From: Acinetobacter sp. TGL-Y2
Lineage (GTDB): Bacteria; Pseudomonadota; Gammaproteobacteria; Pseudomonadales; Moraxellaceae
Direction: 5' to 3'
DNA: 64,000 bases
Assembly: GCF_001612555.1 (NCBI RefSeq)
Contig: NZ_CP015110.1
Span: 1,116,001 to 1,180,000, forward strand
Both the position numbers and the translations under genes were made by a program. Shown in pieces: positions 1 to 8,735 of the stretch (its first letter is position 1; the number at the start of each line of letters is the position of its first letter). Below the pieces are notes generated by a model, which had not been told where the DNA came from, did not search any database, and saw only the letters and a program-made list of their open reading frames with translations.

Positions 1-829
1 CAGCACGTAAGTCTTTCGAGTTCATAAAATAGGTGCCGTGCTCATCTTCTTCAGCGGCAAATAAATCTTCATCATTTCGTTGCAATAAGACAGGCTGATC
101 AAATTGATGCTGCAGTTGCATGTGCACTTCATCTGCATCTTTTGAGCAACAGTCAGAAGATCTATTTTTAACGGGAATAACATCACCCGTTGCATCTTCT
201 TCGGCGTCTAAAATTTTGTATTCCCAACGACACGCATTGGTACATGCCCCCTGATTGGCATCGCGTTTATTCATGTAGCCAGACAACATGCAACGTCCTG
301 AGTACGCCATACAGAGCGCACCATGCACAAAGACTTCAATTTCCATATGAGGGACTTGGGTTTTAATTTCTTCAATTTCATCGATGGATAATTCACGTGA
401 CAAAATGACGCGAGTTAAACCCATATTTTGCCAAAATTTCACCGTCGCCCAATTGATCGCATTGGCTTGCACAGATAAGTGAATATCCATTTCTGGAAAA
501 TGCTCACGCACCATCATGATTAAACCTGGATCAGACATAATCAGTGCATCGGGTTGCATTGCAATAATGGGAGTTAAATCTCGAATAAAGTTTTTGAGCT
601 TGGCATTATGCGGCTGGATATTCACCACTACATAGAATTTTTTACCCAAGTCATGCGCTTCAGCAACGCCAATTTTTAGATGCTCATGATCAAATTCGTT
701 ATTACGCACGCGTAAGCTATAACGTGGCTGACCAGCATAAACCGCATCTGCACCATAGGCAAAAGCATAACGCATATTTTTAAGCGAGCCAGCAGGAGAG
801 AGTAGCTCTGTCACATGGGAAAGGGTCAT
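1..829 (-). CDS. trhP: Peptidase U32 family tRNA hydroxylation protein, 3' end outside window
   Basis: The minus-strand frame opens at an ATG at 827-829 and runs off the left edge. The product starts MTLSHVTELLSPAGSLKNMR and contains the U32-family signature block around the VFVHGALCMAYSGRCMLSGY motif, then a cysteine cluster (NQGACTNACRWEY) expected to bind an Fe-S cluster. This matches YegQ/TrhP, which takes part in prephenate-dependent 5-hydroxylation of uridine 34 in some tRNAs. About 276 residues of a protein normally near 450 are visible. Despite the family name, a peptidase role is not expected. Confidence is high for the family and good for the specific member, since the paralogues RlhA, UbiU and UbiV have different lengths and cysteine patterns. 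Confidence 0.88.
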   Translation of the reverse strand, partial: MTLSHVTELLSPAGSLKNMRYAFAYGADAVYAGQPRYSLRVRNNEFDHEHLKIGVAEAHDLGKKFYVVVNIQPHNAKLKNFIRDLTPIIAMQPDALIMSDPGLIMMVREHFPEMDIHLSVQANAINWATVKFWQNMGLTRVILSRELSIDEIEEIKTQVPHMEIEVFVHGALCMAYSGRCMLSGYMNKRDANQGACTNACRWEYKILDAEEDATGDVIPVKNRSSDCCSKDADEVHMQLQHQFDQPVLLQRNDEDLFAAEEDEHGTYFMNSKDLRA

Positions 830-1000
830 CAGATTAAAGGCATACTAAAATATGGCTTTATTGTAAGTGTTTGAAAAATAGATTCAACCTAGTAAATAAC
901 TCGGGATTAGGGCAAGTTTTAATTTAAATATCGCAAAACAGATTTAACTCAGCCAGTATATATGGAGGTTCGAATATGCATATGTGTGAGTGTGTTGAGC

Positions 1001-1300
1001 ATGGATCAAATTGATTTTTTTAAATGTCTTGCAGATCGAACGCGTTTAGATATTTTGATATTCATCGTGAAACAAGGTGAGCGCTGTGTCTGTGACTTCA
1101 TAGCTGTAATGAATTTGAGCCAACCGAAAATTTCACGATATTGAACATTCCTTCACGCCACACAAATTATCCAAGACCGACATCTAGGGCAGTGGATCTA
1201 TTACAGCTTACATGCGGATTTATCGACATGGTGTACAGACGTTTTAAATCGAATCGCGCAGGAGAATTCGCGTTTTGAATCGGATGCATTTAATACCTAA
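1001..1300 (+). pseudogene. arsR: arsR, arsenic-responsive repressor, broken by a stop codon
   Basis: The frame from the ATG at 1001 reads as an ArsR/SmtB repressor: the start MDQIDFFKCLADRTRLDILI, then the metal-binding ERCVCDF motif, then the recognition helix NLSQPKISR. An in-frame TGA at 1142-1144 stops it in the middle of the DNA-binding helix. Beyond it the same frame continues with recognisable C-terminal sequence (IIQDRHLGQWIYYSLHAD) to TAA at 1298-1300. The single nonsense site in an otherwise continuous frame marks a recent pseudogene. It is the first member of a decayed ars operon that continues to about 2340. A start at 962 is possible, but family members begin near 1001. Confidence 0.85.
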
Positions 1301-1384
1301 ATACAAACCAATATTTATAACTAAATCATTGGATTAATTGTGAATTTTTATTTTAATGTATAGAAAAATAACTGCCGTAGCATC

Positions 1385-1810
1385 TTGTCTGAAACGATCT
1401 TTAATGCTAGAGAATCCGAAGGTTGGAGCACTTGTAGTGCGAGTCAGCCTTCTGGACAGGTCAATCCGTTGAGTCTAGAGACTTTGGAAAAACTTAGAAT
1501 CTCGACCGAAAATCTATGGAGTAAAACCATGGAAGAGTGTGAGCAGTTTAATCCACAAGTGGTGGTGACGGTGTGTGATTCCGCCGCTCAAGAAGCATGT
1601 CCTTTATATCTGGGAAGTGCAATTAAAGTGCATTGACGACTTGATGATCCATCACATTTAGACTTGCCACATGAGGAAAAAATGCAGGCATTTATGCAGA
1701 CTGTTGAGCATATTCAGCGCAGATTTGATGCTTTTTTTGCGCTTGATATTCAGTATTTGGGCAAAGAACAATGGATTCTAGAAATTCAAGATATTGCTTC
1801 AATTCAATAA
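1385..1810 (+). pseudogene. arsC: arsC-type arsenate reductase remnant (LMW-phosphatase type)
   Basis: The frame carries the middle and C-terminal parts of a thioredoxin-coupled arsenate reductase: PSGQVNPLSLETLEKL, then VVVTVCDSAAQEACPLYLG, then after a TGA at 1634-1636 the tail RLDDPSHLDLPHEEKMQAF up to TAA at 1808-1810. In functional relatives a tryptophan codon sits where this TGA is, directly after a conserved histidine. The N-terminal CX5R catalytic loop is missing, so the protein would be inactive even with readthrough. It lies directly behind the broken arsR, in the usual operon order. Confidence 0.8.
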
Positions 1811-2059
1811 TCCATGCAGTGATGGATGAGAATTTGATGAAATTTGCTTAGAAATCGATTGTATTTTAAATGCCAATCTAACAACAAAAATGCATTGTGT
1901 ATTCTTAAGCCTTTTTCTATTCAAAATAAATCAGTAAAAGATCATCTATCGCGTCTATTTAAATATAAGTTGTTGTGAGTTCTGAACGTATAACACGCTC
2001 CATCGAGCGAAGCTTCACTTCATTATTGATAGAGTTGTACATTATATCGTGCTTCACGA

Positions 2060-2183
2060 ATGTCTTTTTTAGATCAAAAACTGATACTTTGGATTTTTGT
2101 TGACATGGCTTTGGGTGTCGGCGTTGGCATTGACTTGTCGGGTATATCTAATCAGCTTCATCAGAGACGTATCGGTTTAATAA
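2060..2183 (+). pseudogene. ACR3-type arsenite exporter, N-terminal fragment
   Basis: An ATG at 2060 opens a frame whose first roughly 35 residues resemble the start of ACR3 arsenite efflux permeases (MSFLDQKLILWIF, then MALGVGVGIDLSGISNQL). The similarity ends around 2170. The rest of this protein, normally about 340 residues with ten membrane spans, is gone, and sequence resembling the end of arsH follows at once. This suggests an internal deletion that fused the start of acr3 to the end of arsH. The call is by eye, from motif spacing and operon position. Confidence 0.6.
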
Positions 2184-2342
2184 ATGAATGCTCACATTGT
2201 GGATATCATTGAAGAGCTATCCAAATTTACGCTGTTGAGCCTAGTTCAGTCGAGTGATCTGACGGATCGTTATTTCGAGCGTAAAGAATCTGCGGAAGAA
2301 TTATCTAAGCGGGTGAATCAAAAAAACATTAAATCAAAGCAC
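2184..2342 (+). pseudogene. arsH C-terminal fragment
   Basis: The 2184 frame encodes the stretches IEELSKFTLL and LTDRYFERKESAEELSKRVN, which match the last 45 or so residues of ArsH, the NADPH-dependent FMN oxidoreductase of arsenic operons. The conserved tail in that family reads roughly LVDRYSERKE-AE-LS-RVNQ. Only the tail survives. With arsR, arsC and the ACR3 fragment it completes the order arsR-arsC-acr3-arsH, all non-functional. The open frame continues a few codons to 2372, overlapping the end of the neighbouring cadR-like gene on the other strand. Confidence 0.7.
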
Positions 2343-2345
2343 TTG

Positions 2346-2759
2346 TTAATCCTCCGCTTCCAGTTGTTTTAAAATATTGCAATGGTCGATGGTGCTTTGG
2401 GTATTGCAGGATTGTCTTAACTGCTGGAGTTGTAACTGAAAACGTTGCAACTCCGCAATTTTGGCATCGACTTGTTCAAGATGATGATCAATAAGTTCAT
2501 TGACCGCATTACAATCTTGATCGGGCTGTTGCTCAAGTTCTATTAAACGTTGAATTTCTTTTAATGATAAATCTAAAGCCCGACAACGCTGAATGAAAAT
2601 CAGGCGTTTAAGTGCCTCATCATCATAATAACGATAATTATTGTCGCCACGTAATGTGGGCTGAATCAGATTTTTCTTTTCATAAAAACGAATGCTGTCT
2701 GCACTCAAATCTGTCTTTTTGACCAAATCACGCATTAAATAATGAATCTTAGTGTTCAT
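2346..2759 (-). CDS. cadR: MerR-family heavy-metal regulator, CadR-like
   Basis: The protein has 137 residues. An N-terminal winged-helix MerR domain (DLSADSIRFYEKKNLI, with NYRYYDDEALKRLIFI) is followed by the dimerisation helix and a metal site. One cysteine (DCNAVNELIDHHL) lies at the start of the long helix and two are near the C terminus (SCNTQSTIDHC), the spacing used by CadR/PbrR proteins for Cd(II), Pb(II) or Zn(II). It is transcribed divergently from a CDF-type exporter, with an overlapping MerR-style promoter in the 76-bp gap, so it most likely activates that exporter when metal is bound. The start could also be the internal Met at residue 9. The C-terminal tail lacks the His-rich stretch seen in some CadR proteins. 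Confidence 0.88.
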   Translation of the reverse strand: MNTKIHYLMRDLVKKTDLSADSIRFYEKKNLIQPTLRGDNNYRYYDDEALKRLIFIQRCRALDLSLKEIQRLIELEQQPDQDCNAVNELIDHHLEQVDAKIAELQRFQLQLQQLRQSCNTQSTIDHCNILKQLEAED

Positions 2760-2762
2760 GGC

Positions 2763-2793
2763 TTGACCTTGGAGTTAGACCATAGTTTTTAAT
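2763..2793 (+). promoter_or_regulatory. MerR-type promoter/operator of the CDF exporter
   Basis: A -35-like TTGACC (2763-2768) and a -10-like TTTAAT (2788-2793) are separated by 19 bp, longer than the usual 17. The spacer holds the imperfect dyad TTGGAGTTAGACCA. A stretched spacer containing a dyad is the hallmark of promoters that MerR-family proteins activate by DNA distortion. The site lies between the cadR-like gene and the exporter gene and faces the exporter. Confidence 0.6.
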
Positions 2794-2835
2794 CAGTTTA
2801 ATACAACTGACTAACAAAACAACAGGAGCGAAAGT

Positions 2836-3483
2836 ATGGCATGTAACTGTAGTCATGAACCGGCACCGATCAAACCCGACAGCAGGTTTCGTACTGCGCT
2901 CTGGATTGCCTTGGTCATTAATTTGGCGATGTTCATGGTTGAAGTGATGGGTGGCATGTATGCCAACTCGGCAGCTTTGTGGGCAGATGCGCTAGACTTC
3001 TTTGGAGATGCAGCGAATTATGCCATCTCGCTGGCTGTATTGGGTGCAAGTTTGTACTGGCGAGCAACAGTGGCATTGATTAAAGGCGTGACTATGGCGT
3101 TGTTTGGTTTCGTCGTGATTGCGAAAGTGGCTTACAACTACATGCAGGGTATTCCGCCAGAAGCGATCACCATGGGGGGTATTGGTGTTTTGGCTTTAAT
3201 TGCCAATGTGATTGCCGCAGTGATTTTGTACCGTTTTCGAGATGGCGACTCGAATATGCAGTCTGTTTGGCTATGTAGCCGTAATGATGCAATTGGCAAT
3301 GTCGCGGTGATTTTTGCTGCGTTGGGTGTATTTGGTACAGGCAGTATGTTGCCCGATATTATTGTTGCCGTCATTATGGCGGGTCTAGGGCTGAGTGCAG
3401 GTTATCAGGTCATCAAGAAATCCTTAATTGAACGTCAGCAAAATATTACAACTGAGAAGACAGCCAAGACAACGTGTAGTTAA
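2836..3483 (+). CDS. Cation diffusion facilitator family exporter (CadR-linked)
   Basis: The protein has 215 residues with about six membrane spans. The N terminus MACNCSHEPAP has paired cysteines and a histidine that may bind metal. The CDF metal site is visible as ADALDFFGDAANY in the second helix, and a later NDAIGN motif matches the HxxxD-type site of helix 5 with Asn-Asp in place of His-Asp. Proteins of this short type sit next to CadR regulators in many proteobacteria and are taken to export Cd/Zn from the cytoplasm. The start has a good ribosome site (AGGAGCG) eight bases upstream. The large C-terminal cytoplasmic domain of typical CDF proteins is missing, which is normal for this subgroup. 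Confidence 0.85.
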   Translation: MACNCSHEPAPIKPDSRFRTALWIALVINLAMFMVEVMGGMYANSAALWADALDFFGDAANYAISLAVLGASLYWRATVALIKGVTMALFGFVVIAKVAYNYMQGIPPEAITMGGIGVLALIANVIAAVILYRFRDGDSNMQSVWLCSRNDAIGNVAVIFAALGVFGTGSMLPDIIVAVIMAGLGLSAGYQVIKKSLIERQQNITTEKTAKTTCS

Positions 3484-3875
3484 AGAACGATGCGTTATTC
3501 AAGACATTATTCATGGCACGATTCATCAAGGTATGACTCAAGACACGGCGTATAGGTAAAAGCGAGAGTGATTTCATTCTTGAGTTTAGGCATAGGTGGG
3601 AGCTTCAATAGTGCCTATCGCCTAAATATTGAGCGTTCTATATACATTTGTCATTAAACGACTGGGATATGACTTGGGCTGACATCCATTTGATGATACT
3701 TCATCATTCAGGTTGATGAATTCACGCTATTATTTGAATTTTTACTGATGAAGTTTGCAGGATAAATGAGGAAGATCGGCTATAATTGAATATCGCAGCG
3801 GATGTAGTTTAAATACGTTTATTATTTATCAGCCAAGCGCTTAGTCTTTAAAGTGTGGTGCATCAGGTACAGTAA
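3484..3875. other. Intergenic stretch, nothing recognised
   Basis: These 390 bases between the CDF exporter and the broken tetR gene contain no convincing reading frame or motif. The sequence is probably eroded DNA of the same accessory patch. Confidence 0.5.
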
Positions 3876-4438
3876 ATGTTAAAGAAGCAAGACATCATCA
3901 ACGTTGTACTGAATCTATTCAATGCTTATAGGTATAATTCAATCGGAATTGACCGAATTATTAGCGAATCCAATGTCGCTAAAATGACCTTTTATAAATA
4001 TTTTCCATCTAAAACAAAATTAATTGAAGCATGCCTCGTGATTTAAAATCAGCATTTGCAGGCGTCATTAGATGCTGCATTATCGGAGTATGATCCTCAG
4101 GATTATTTTTCGCTTATTAAACTGATTTTTACTTGGTACGATGCTTGGTTTCGAACAGAAGATTTCAATGTGTGCATGTTCCAAAAAGCCGTAGAAGAAA
4201 TTTCAAAAGTTATCCCTCGTCTTTACAGCCTACATTTGAATATAAAGTATGGTTGCAATCAATGTAAGCTTAGTCATGCACTGCATCAGCTAGGCATCAA
4301 ACAAGCAGATCAGCTGGCTGCTTTTTATCCTGTATTTTAGATGGAATGACCATTCAGGCATAAATGGATGCTCAGCAAGTCCATTTAGAGGATTATTGGA
4401 AGCGTGTTGAAACATTGACCCAGTTGGAACGGGTTTAA
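3876..4438 (+). pseudogene. TetR-family regulator, multiply disrupted
   Basis: From the ATG at 3876 the frame encodes a TetR DNA-binding domain (KKQDIINVVLNLFNAYRYNS, then IISESNVAKMTFYKYFPSK). It is stopped by TAA at 4044-4046. The same frame resumes at once (HLQASLDAALSEYDPQDYF) and runs to TAG at 4338-4340. There the expected FLDG motif appears after a one-base shift, and the tail (DAQQVHLEDYWKRV) ends near 4438 after one more stop. At least three lesions make it non-functional. No nearby target gene is evident. Confidence 0.8.
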
Positions 4439-4829
4439 TTGGCTGTAAATACATGTTTAAAGAACAGTCTACGTTTTAATCCATATCTTGATCAATTTAT
4501 TAAGTCATGCTTTAACCCCAATTTCGATTAATGATGTAAGCGCCAAAAAAAGCGCGATTATTTGGAGTAATCGCGCTGTGCTGATAAGAATTAAACTTTG
4601 GACGTCTTCTCAGATTTATTTTTCCCTCTGAATGTCACAAGTCATGTTGTAGTTTCATAAAATGTAGACAGATCTGTCTATATTTTGTGAAAGTATAAGG
4701 GATTTAAGGCAAGAAGCAATATCTATATTGAATTTTTTAAATGATTTTTATACCAAAAGACAAAACTAAATCACTATTTTTTATGATTATTTAAGTATTA
4801 AAAAATATTAGTTTGAACTTATAAAAAAA
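4439..4829. other. Non-coding stretch between the broken tetR and fpr
   Basis: No gene is supported here. It is very AT-rich from 4660 to 4820 and holds only the hairpin at 4552-4576. Confidence 0.5.
4552..4576 (-). terminator. Hairpin with T-run on the minus strand
   Basis: GCGCGATTA (4552-4560) and TAATCGCGC (4568-4576) form a perfect 9-bp stem with a 7-base loop. Read on the minus strand it is followed by a run of seven T residues, so it would end minus-strand transcripts. It is about 300 bp beyond the fpr stop and fpr has its own closer terminator, so this may be a relic or a back-up. Confidence 0.5.
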
Positions 4830-4847
4830 CCGAAGCAGATGCTTCGG
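4830..4847 (-). terminator. Rho-independent terminator of fpr
   Basis: CCGAAGC and GCTTCGG pair around an AGAT loop, flanked by A-runs on one side and T-runs on the other, so it can work in both directions. It lies 32 bp past the fpr stop codon. Confidence 0.85.
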
Positions 4848-4878
4848 TTTTTTTGATTGAAATTAAAATCTGTCTATT

Positions 4879-5658
4879 TTATTTTTCAACGAATGCTCGT
4901 TCAACCACATAGTCACCTAGAACACCCATTTTCGGAGATTCTTTTAAACCATGTTGATCTAGAAGCGCCACGACATCTTTTAAGAAGGCTGGACTACCAC
5001 AAAGCATTGCGCGATCTGTTTCTGGATTAAAACGTGGTAGGCCAATTTTCTCAAAAATTTCGCCAGTTTCAATCGCTGTGGTTACGCGCCCTCGGTTTGG
5101 ATATTCTTCACGAGTCACAGTTGGGTAGTAAATTAATTTTTCTTTGATGCCCAATTCTTCAAAAAACTCATGGCTTGGTAACTCATTTAAAATCAAATCT
5201 TGATAAGCCAATTCAGAAATAAAGCGCGTACCATGAACCACAATCACTTTCTCAAAGCGCTCATAGGTCTCTGGATCACGAATGGTTGATAAGAAAGGGG
5301 CAAGACCGGTACCTGACGATAAAAGATATAAGTTTTTACCCGGGTTTAGGTCGTCAAGAACCAAAGTACCTGTCGGTTTTTTAGAGACTAAAAGTTCATC
5401 GCCTACTTTTACTTTTTGCAAAATAGAGGTTAAAGGACCATCAGGCACTTTAATTGAGAAAAACTCTAACTCTTCCTCGTAGTTGGCACTCGCGATTGAA
5501 TACGCGCGCATTAAAGGCTTACCATTGACTTCCAAGCCAATCATCACAAATTGACCATTTTTAAAACGTAACGCCGTGTCTCGGGTGGTTTTAAAACTGA
5601 ATAACGTGTCATTCCAGTGGTGAACGTGAGTAATCTTTTCGACGTTGAAAGCAGCCAT
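4879..5658 (-). CDS. fpr: Ferredoxin--NADP(+) reductase
   Basis: The product is 259 residues from the ATG at 5658; an upstream in-frame Met at 5670 would add four residues. The FAD-binding motif RAYSIAS and the NADP-binding block LSSGTGLAPFLS are in the expected order. The C terminus ends YVVERAFVEK, as in bacterial FPR-type enzymes of the Azotobacter/Pseudomonas class. It moves electrons between NADPH and ferredoxin or flavodoxin in the cytoplasm, for Fe-S cluster maintenance and oxidative-stress responses. It is a single gene with its own terminator. Confidence 0.93.
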   Translation of the reverse strand: MAAFNVEKITHVHHWNDTLFSFKTTRDTALRFKNGQFVMIGLEVNGKPLMRAYSIASANYEEELEFFSIKVPDGPLTSILQKVKVGDELLVSKKPTGTLVLDDLNPGKNLYLLSSGTGLAPFLSTIRDPETYERFEKVIVVHGTRFISELAYQDLILNELPSHEFFEELGIKEKLIYYPTVTREEYPNRGRVTTAIETGEIFEKIGLPRFNPETDRAMLCGSPAFLKDVVALLDQHGLKESPKMGVLGDYVVERAFVEK

Positions 5659-5763
5659 TAAAGGTCTCAATAAATTATCAAATTAGAACAGCTTACTATT
5701 CTAATCTAAAATCATTCTCGATAAACTGAATATATTGAATTGAACTTATCAGAAAAAGTGATT

Positions 5764-6474
5764 ATGATTGAAGTGAAAATGCCCATTATTGGTTATATGC
5801 AATCTCCTTATTTGGAGAAATTTGGGATTCCTCGTCAGCCGAATTTGGTACAGGTGGAATCCTATGTTGAAATGTCGGAACCGTATAATGATTTATTGGC
5901 ATTTGAAGGGATCGAAGAATTTAGTCATCTTTGGTTGATCTGGCAGTTTCATGACAATAAGAACCAATCAGACTCAGACAAATTTCGTCCGCAAGTGCGT
6001 CCACCTCGTTTGGGGGGTAATCAAAAAATCGGCGTGTTTGCCACACGGAGTATGTATCGACCTTCACCAATTGGATTGTCTGTGGTTCAATTCAATAAAC
6101 TAGAAAAAGTCGGTAAATCGCTTCGAGTTTATGTGACGGGGAGTGATCTGTTAAATGGTACACCCATTTTAGATATTAAACCGTATATCCAGTATTCAGA
6201 TGCGGTTCAAGGTGCTCAAAGTGGTTATGCTCAGGATGAGCCTGAGATGAAAGCTGTGCGATGGTCATTCGAGGCCGAACAGATTAAACAAGATCTACTT
6301 CGTCAGCAGAAAATAACCCAACAGCATGTGGCTGAGCTAGAAGCTGTGTTGTCTTTAGATCCAAGACCTGCATATCAAGCCGATGCAGAGCGAATTTACG
6401 GTATGAACTTTGCAGGAATTGAAGTTAAATTTAAGGTCGATGAAGAGGGCGTGGAAATCCTGAATATCGTTTAG
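5764..6474 (+). CDS. trmO: tRNA (N6-threonylcarbamoyladenosine37-N6)-methyltransferase TrmO
   Basis: The protein is 236 residues from the ATG at 5764, matching the length of E. coli TrmO (TsaA/YaeB). An upstream TTG at 5740 is in frame but unlikely. The TrmO fold motifs are visible: PIIGYMQSPYLEKFGIPRQP near the start, FEGIEEFSHLWLIWQFH, VRPPRLGGNQKIGVFATRS with the following RPSPIGLS, and GTPILDIKPYI. The C-terminal part has DPRPAYQ, also typical. The enzyme uses S-adenosylmethionine to methylate t6A37 in tRNA-Thr. It is transcribed divergently from fpr. Confidence 0.93.
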   Translation: MIEVKMPIIGYMQSPYLEKFGIPRQPNLVQVESYVEMSEPYNDLLAFEGIEEFSHLWLIWQFHDNKNQSDSDKFRPQVRPPRLGGNQKIGVFATRSMYRPSPIGLSVVQFNKLEKVGKSLRVYVTGSDLLNGTPILDIKPYIQYSDAVQGAQSGYAQDEPEMKAVRWSFEAEQIKQDLLRQQKITQQHVAELEAVLSLDPRPAYQADAERIYGMNFAGIEVKFKVDEEGVEILNIV

Positions 6475-6805
6475 CTTAAGCATAGATGCTCGATTTAAAA
6501 GGTCATGTAGATCAAGTGTTTTTTTAACATTGAGTGATTATGCTAACCTGGTGTTTGGATATACCTAATACTTGGATTTCGGGCAAAACACTTTAAAGAT
6601 TTACGCTTAAAATGGGTTGAGTATTTCTCTGGTCGCGTTTATCTATTCTTAGATTTAAACATGATCTATTTCGATGTTGAGTAGCATATTTAAAGCGCAG
6701 TACTTATAAAATATACAGGACTTTGGGTTGAATTATTTTAATTCGATTAAAGTGAATCATGACCCGAATTTGCTATAGTCGAGTCAAATTTTGGGGCTAA
6801 AAAGA
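6475..6805. other. Intergenic region with a possible short coding relic
   Basis: No complete gene is supported. A plus-strand frame from about 6547 to 6684 reads 45 codons (including AKHFKDLRLKWVEYFSGR and LFLDLNMIYFDVE) without a good start. Its composition looks protein-like but I do not recognise it. The promoter of the next gene presumably lies around 6720-6790. Confidence 0.35.
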
Positions 6806-8563
6806 ATGAACTTTAATTTTGAAATTGATACCACATGGTGCTTGGAACAATTATTAAAAGACGGACGAATCTCAGAGCGCGATAAACTTTTGGTGCAAAC
6901 CACGCATCGTCAACGGGAACAATTAAAATGGCATCCTTTACAGTGGATTTCACACTTTAATCTAAGTGACCATGCGGCGCCGCAGAGTCGTTTAACGCTG
7001 ACGGCTTTATGTCAGTGGCTGGCGATTAAAGCAGATATGCCTTGGTATGTGATTGATCCCTTGAAAGCAGATGTGGCGGCACTTACCCAAGTCATGTCAC
7101 AAGAATTTGCAGTTAAAAATAATATCTTGGCCGTTGAAGTGCAACACGATCAAGTTTTGATTGGAACAGATCAGCCTTATTTGAGTGATTGGCTACATAA
7201 CCTGCAACAGAGTTTAAGTCCCAAGAAAATTGTGAAAGTATTGCTCAGTCCTGAGCAGTTAAAACGCTATATTGTTGAATATTATCAAGTCAGTCGTGCA
7301 GTAAACTCATCACAGAAAACCAGTGCCTATGATGCACAGAGTAAAAATGTAGAAGCACTGTTACAGTTGGGAGATGCACAGAACCCCGATGCCAATGATC
7401 AACACATTGTGAAATTGGTCGATTGGGTTTTACAGTTTGCTTTTGAGCAGGGTGCAAGTGATATTCATCTTGAACCACGCAAAGAAAAAGGCAAAGTTCG
7501 CTTTCGTATCGATGGGGTGTTGCATACCATTTATAATATGCCTGCCAATACGCTCACTGCGGTGATTTCCCGCATTAAAATTTTAGGTCGGATGAATGTC
7601 GCAGAAAAGCGCCGCCCGCAGGATGGGCGATTAAAAACCCGGACACCCAAAGGCGTTGAAACTGAACTACGCTTATCGACTTTGCCTACGGCATTTGGTG
7701 AAAAGTTGGTCATGCGTATTTTCGACCCTGAAGTATTGGTACGCAGTTTCCAACAACTGGGTTTCGATGAGCGTTTATTGGATCAATGGCACAGCTTAAC
7801 TCAGCATAGCCACGGCATTATTTTGGTGACGGGTCCAACAGGCTCTGGTAAAACAACCACACTGTATTCTTCACTGAAACAGCTTGCTACAGAGCAGGTC
7901 AATGTCTGTACCATCGAAGATCCAATTGAGATGTTAGAGCCGAGTTTTAACCAAATGCAGGTCAACCCAGGCATTGAACTCGGGTTTGCTGATGGTGTCC
8001 GCGCTTTAATGCGTCAAGACCCTGATATTATTATGGTCGGTGAGATTCGAGATCACGACACTGCCAATATGGCGATTCAAGCGGCGCTTACTGGGCATCT
8101 GGTGCTATCGACCTTGCATACCAATGATGCTCCTTCAAGCCTGACGCGGTTACATGATCTGGGCGTTCAGCCTTTTCTAAGTGCCGCAACTATTTTAGGG
8201 GTATTGGCGCAGCGTTTGGTGCGTCAGCTGTGTACACACTGTAAAGAAAAATCCAATATTAACGCGCAAGAGTGGGAACATCTAACCTTTGATTATATTA
8301 TGGAGATGCCCGAACAGGTCTATCATGCCAAAGGTTGTGATGTGTGCAGACACACCGGCTACAAAGGACGTGTCGGCATTTATGAATTTATGCCAGTAAG
8401 TTTAGAAGCAAAGCAGAAAATCAGTGCGCATGCCAATTTAGATGAACTTCGTGCCCAAGCCAAAAAAGAGGGCGTTGAGCCTTTACGCATTGCGGGTGCG
8501 CGTAAAGTCATAGACGGAGTAACTACTTTAGAAGAAGTGCTTCGGGTCGTGCCTTTAAATTAA
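6806..8563 (+). CDS. GspE/PilB-family secretion or pilus ATPase
   Basis: The protein is 585 residues from the ATG at 6806; a TTG at 6791 is also in frame. An N-terminal T2SSE-N-like domain is followed by the ATPase core: SDIHLEPRKEKGKVRFRIDG, Walker A GPTGSGKTTT near residue 343, the Asp box (IEDPIE), Walker B around IMVGEIRD and the His box LSTLHTNDA. A four-cysteine zinc motif (CTHC near residue 476, CDVC near residue 511) is typical of GspE/PilB. It should hexamerise at the inner membrane and power pilus or pseudopilus assembly. No pil or gsp genes are nearby, so the system it serves cannot be read from context. It is an orphan copy, as is common in Acinetobacter. Confidence 0.88.
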   Translation: MNFNFEIDTTWCLEQLLKDGRISERDKLLVQTTHRQREQLKWHPLQWISHFNLSDHAAPQSRLTLTALCQWLAIKADMPWYVIDPLKADVAALTQVMSQEFAVKNNILAVEVQHDQVLIGTDQPYLSDWLHNLQQSLSPKKIVKVLLSPEQLKRYIVEYYQVSRAVNSSQKTSAYDAQSKNVEALLQLGDAQNPDANDQHIVKLVDWVLQFAFEQGASDIHLEPRKEKGKVRFRIDGVLHTIYNMPANTLTAVISRIKILGRMNVAEKRRPQDGRLKTRTPKGVETELRLSTLPTAFGEKLVMRIFDPEVLVRSFQQLGFDERLLDQWHSLTQHSHGIILVTGPTGSGKTTTLYSSLKQLATEQVNVCTIEDPIEMLEPSFNQMQVNPGIELGFADGVRALMRQDPDIIMVGEIRDHDTANMAIQAALTGHLVLSTLHTNDAPSSLTRLHDLGVQPFLSAATILGVLAQRLVRQLCTHCKEKSNINAQEWEHLTFDYIMEMPEQVYHAKGCDVCRHTGYKGRVGIYEFMPVSLEAKQKISAHANLDELRAQAKKEGVEPLRIAGARKVIDGVTTLEEVLRVVPLN

Positions 8564-8574
8564 TCTGGACATGC

Positions 8575-8612
8575 GGTGAAATAAGCAATGGGGTGAAATA
8601 AGCAATGGGGTG
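8575..8612 (+). repeat. 17-bp tandem duplication
   Basis: The unit GGTGAAATAAGCAATGG occurs twice head to tail just after the ATPase gene, with the first bases of a third copy. It probably arose by slippage. No function is evident. Confidence 0.85.
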
Positions 8613-8735
8613 GAATATACAGTTTGAAAATAAACTGCCATAACTTTTAAAATGATCATTTCTTAAGATTCACCTCATCTTGGTTTGGTTTAATGTATCT
8701 ATCGAAAACACGAAACTAAAGATGAAGGTGATCAC

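Noticed and set aside
8575..8612. 17-bp duplicate as a regulatory direct repeat
   Set aside because: It is head-to-tail with no spacing, sits 125 bp from the next start and looks like simple slippage.
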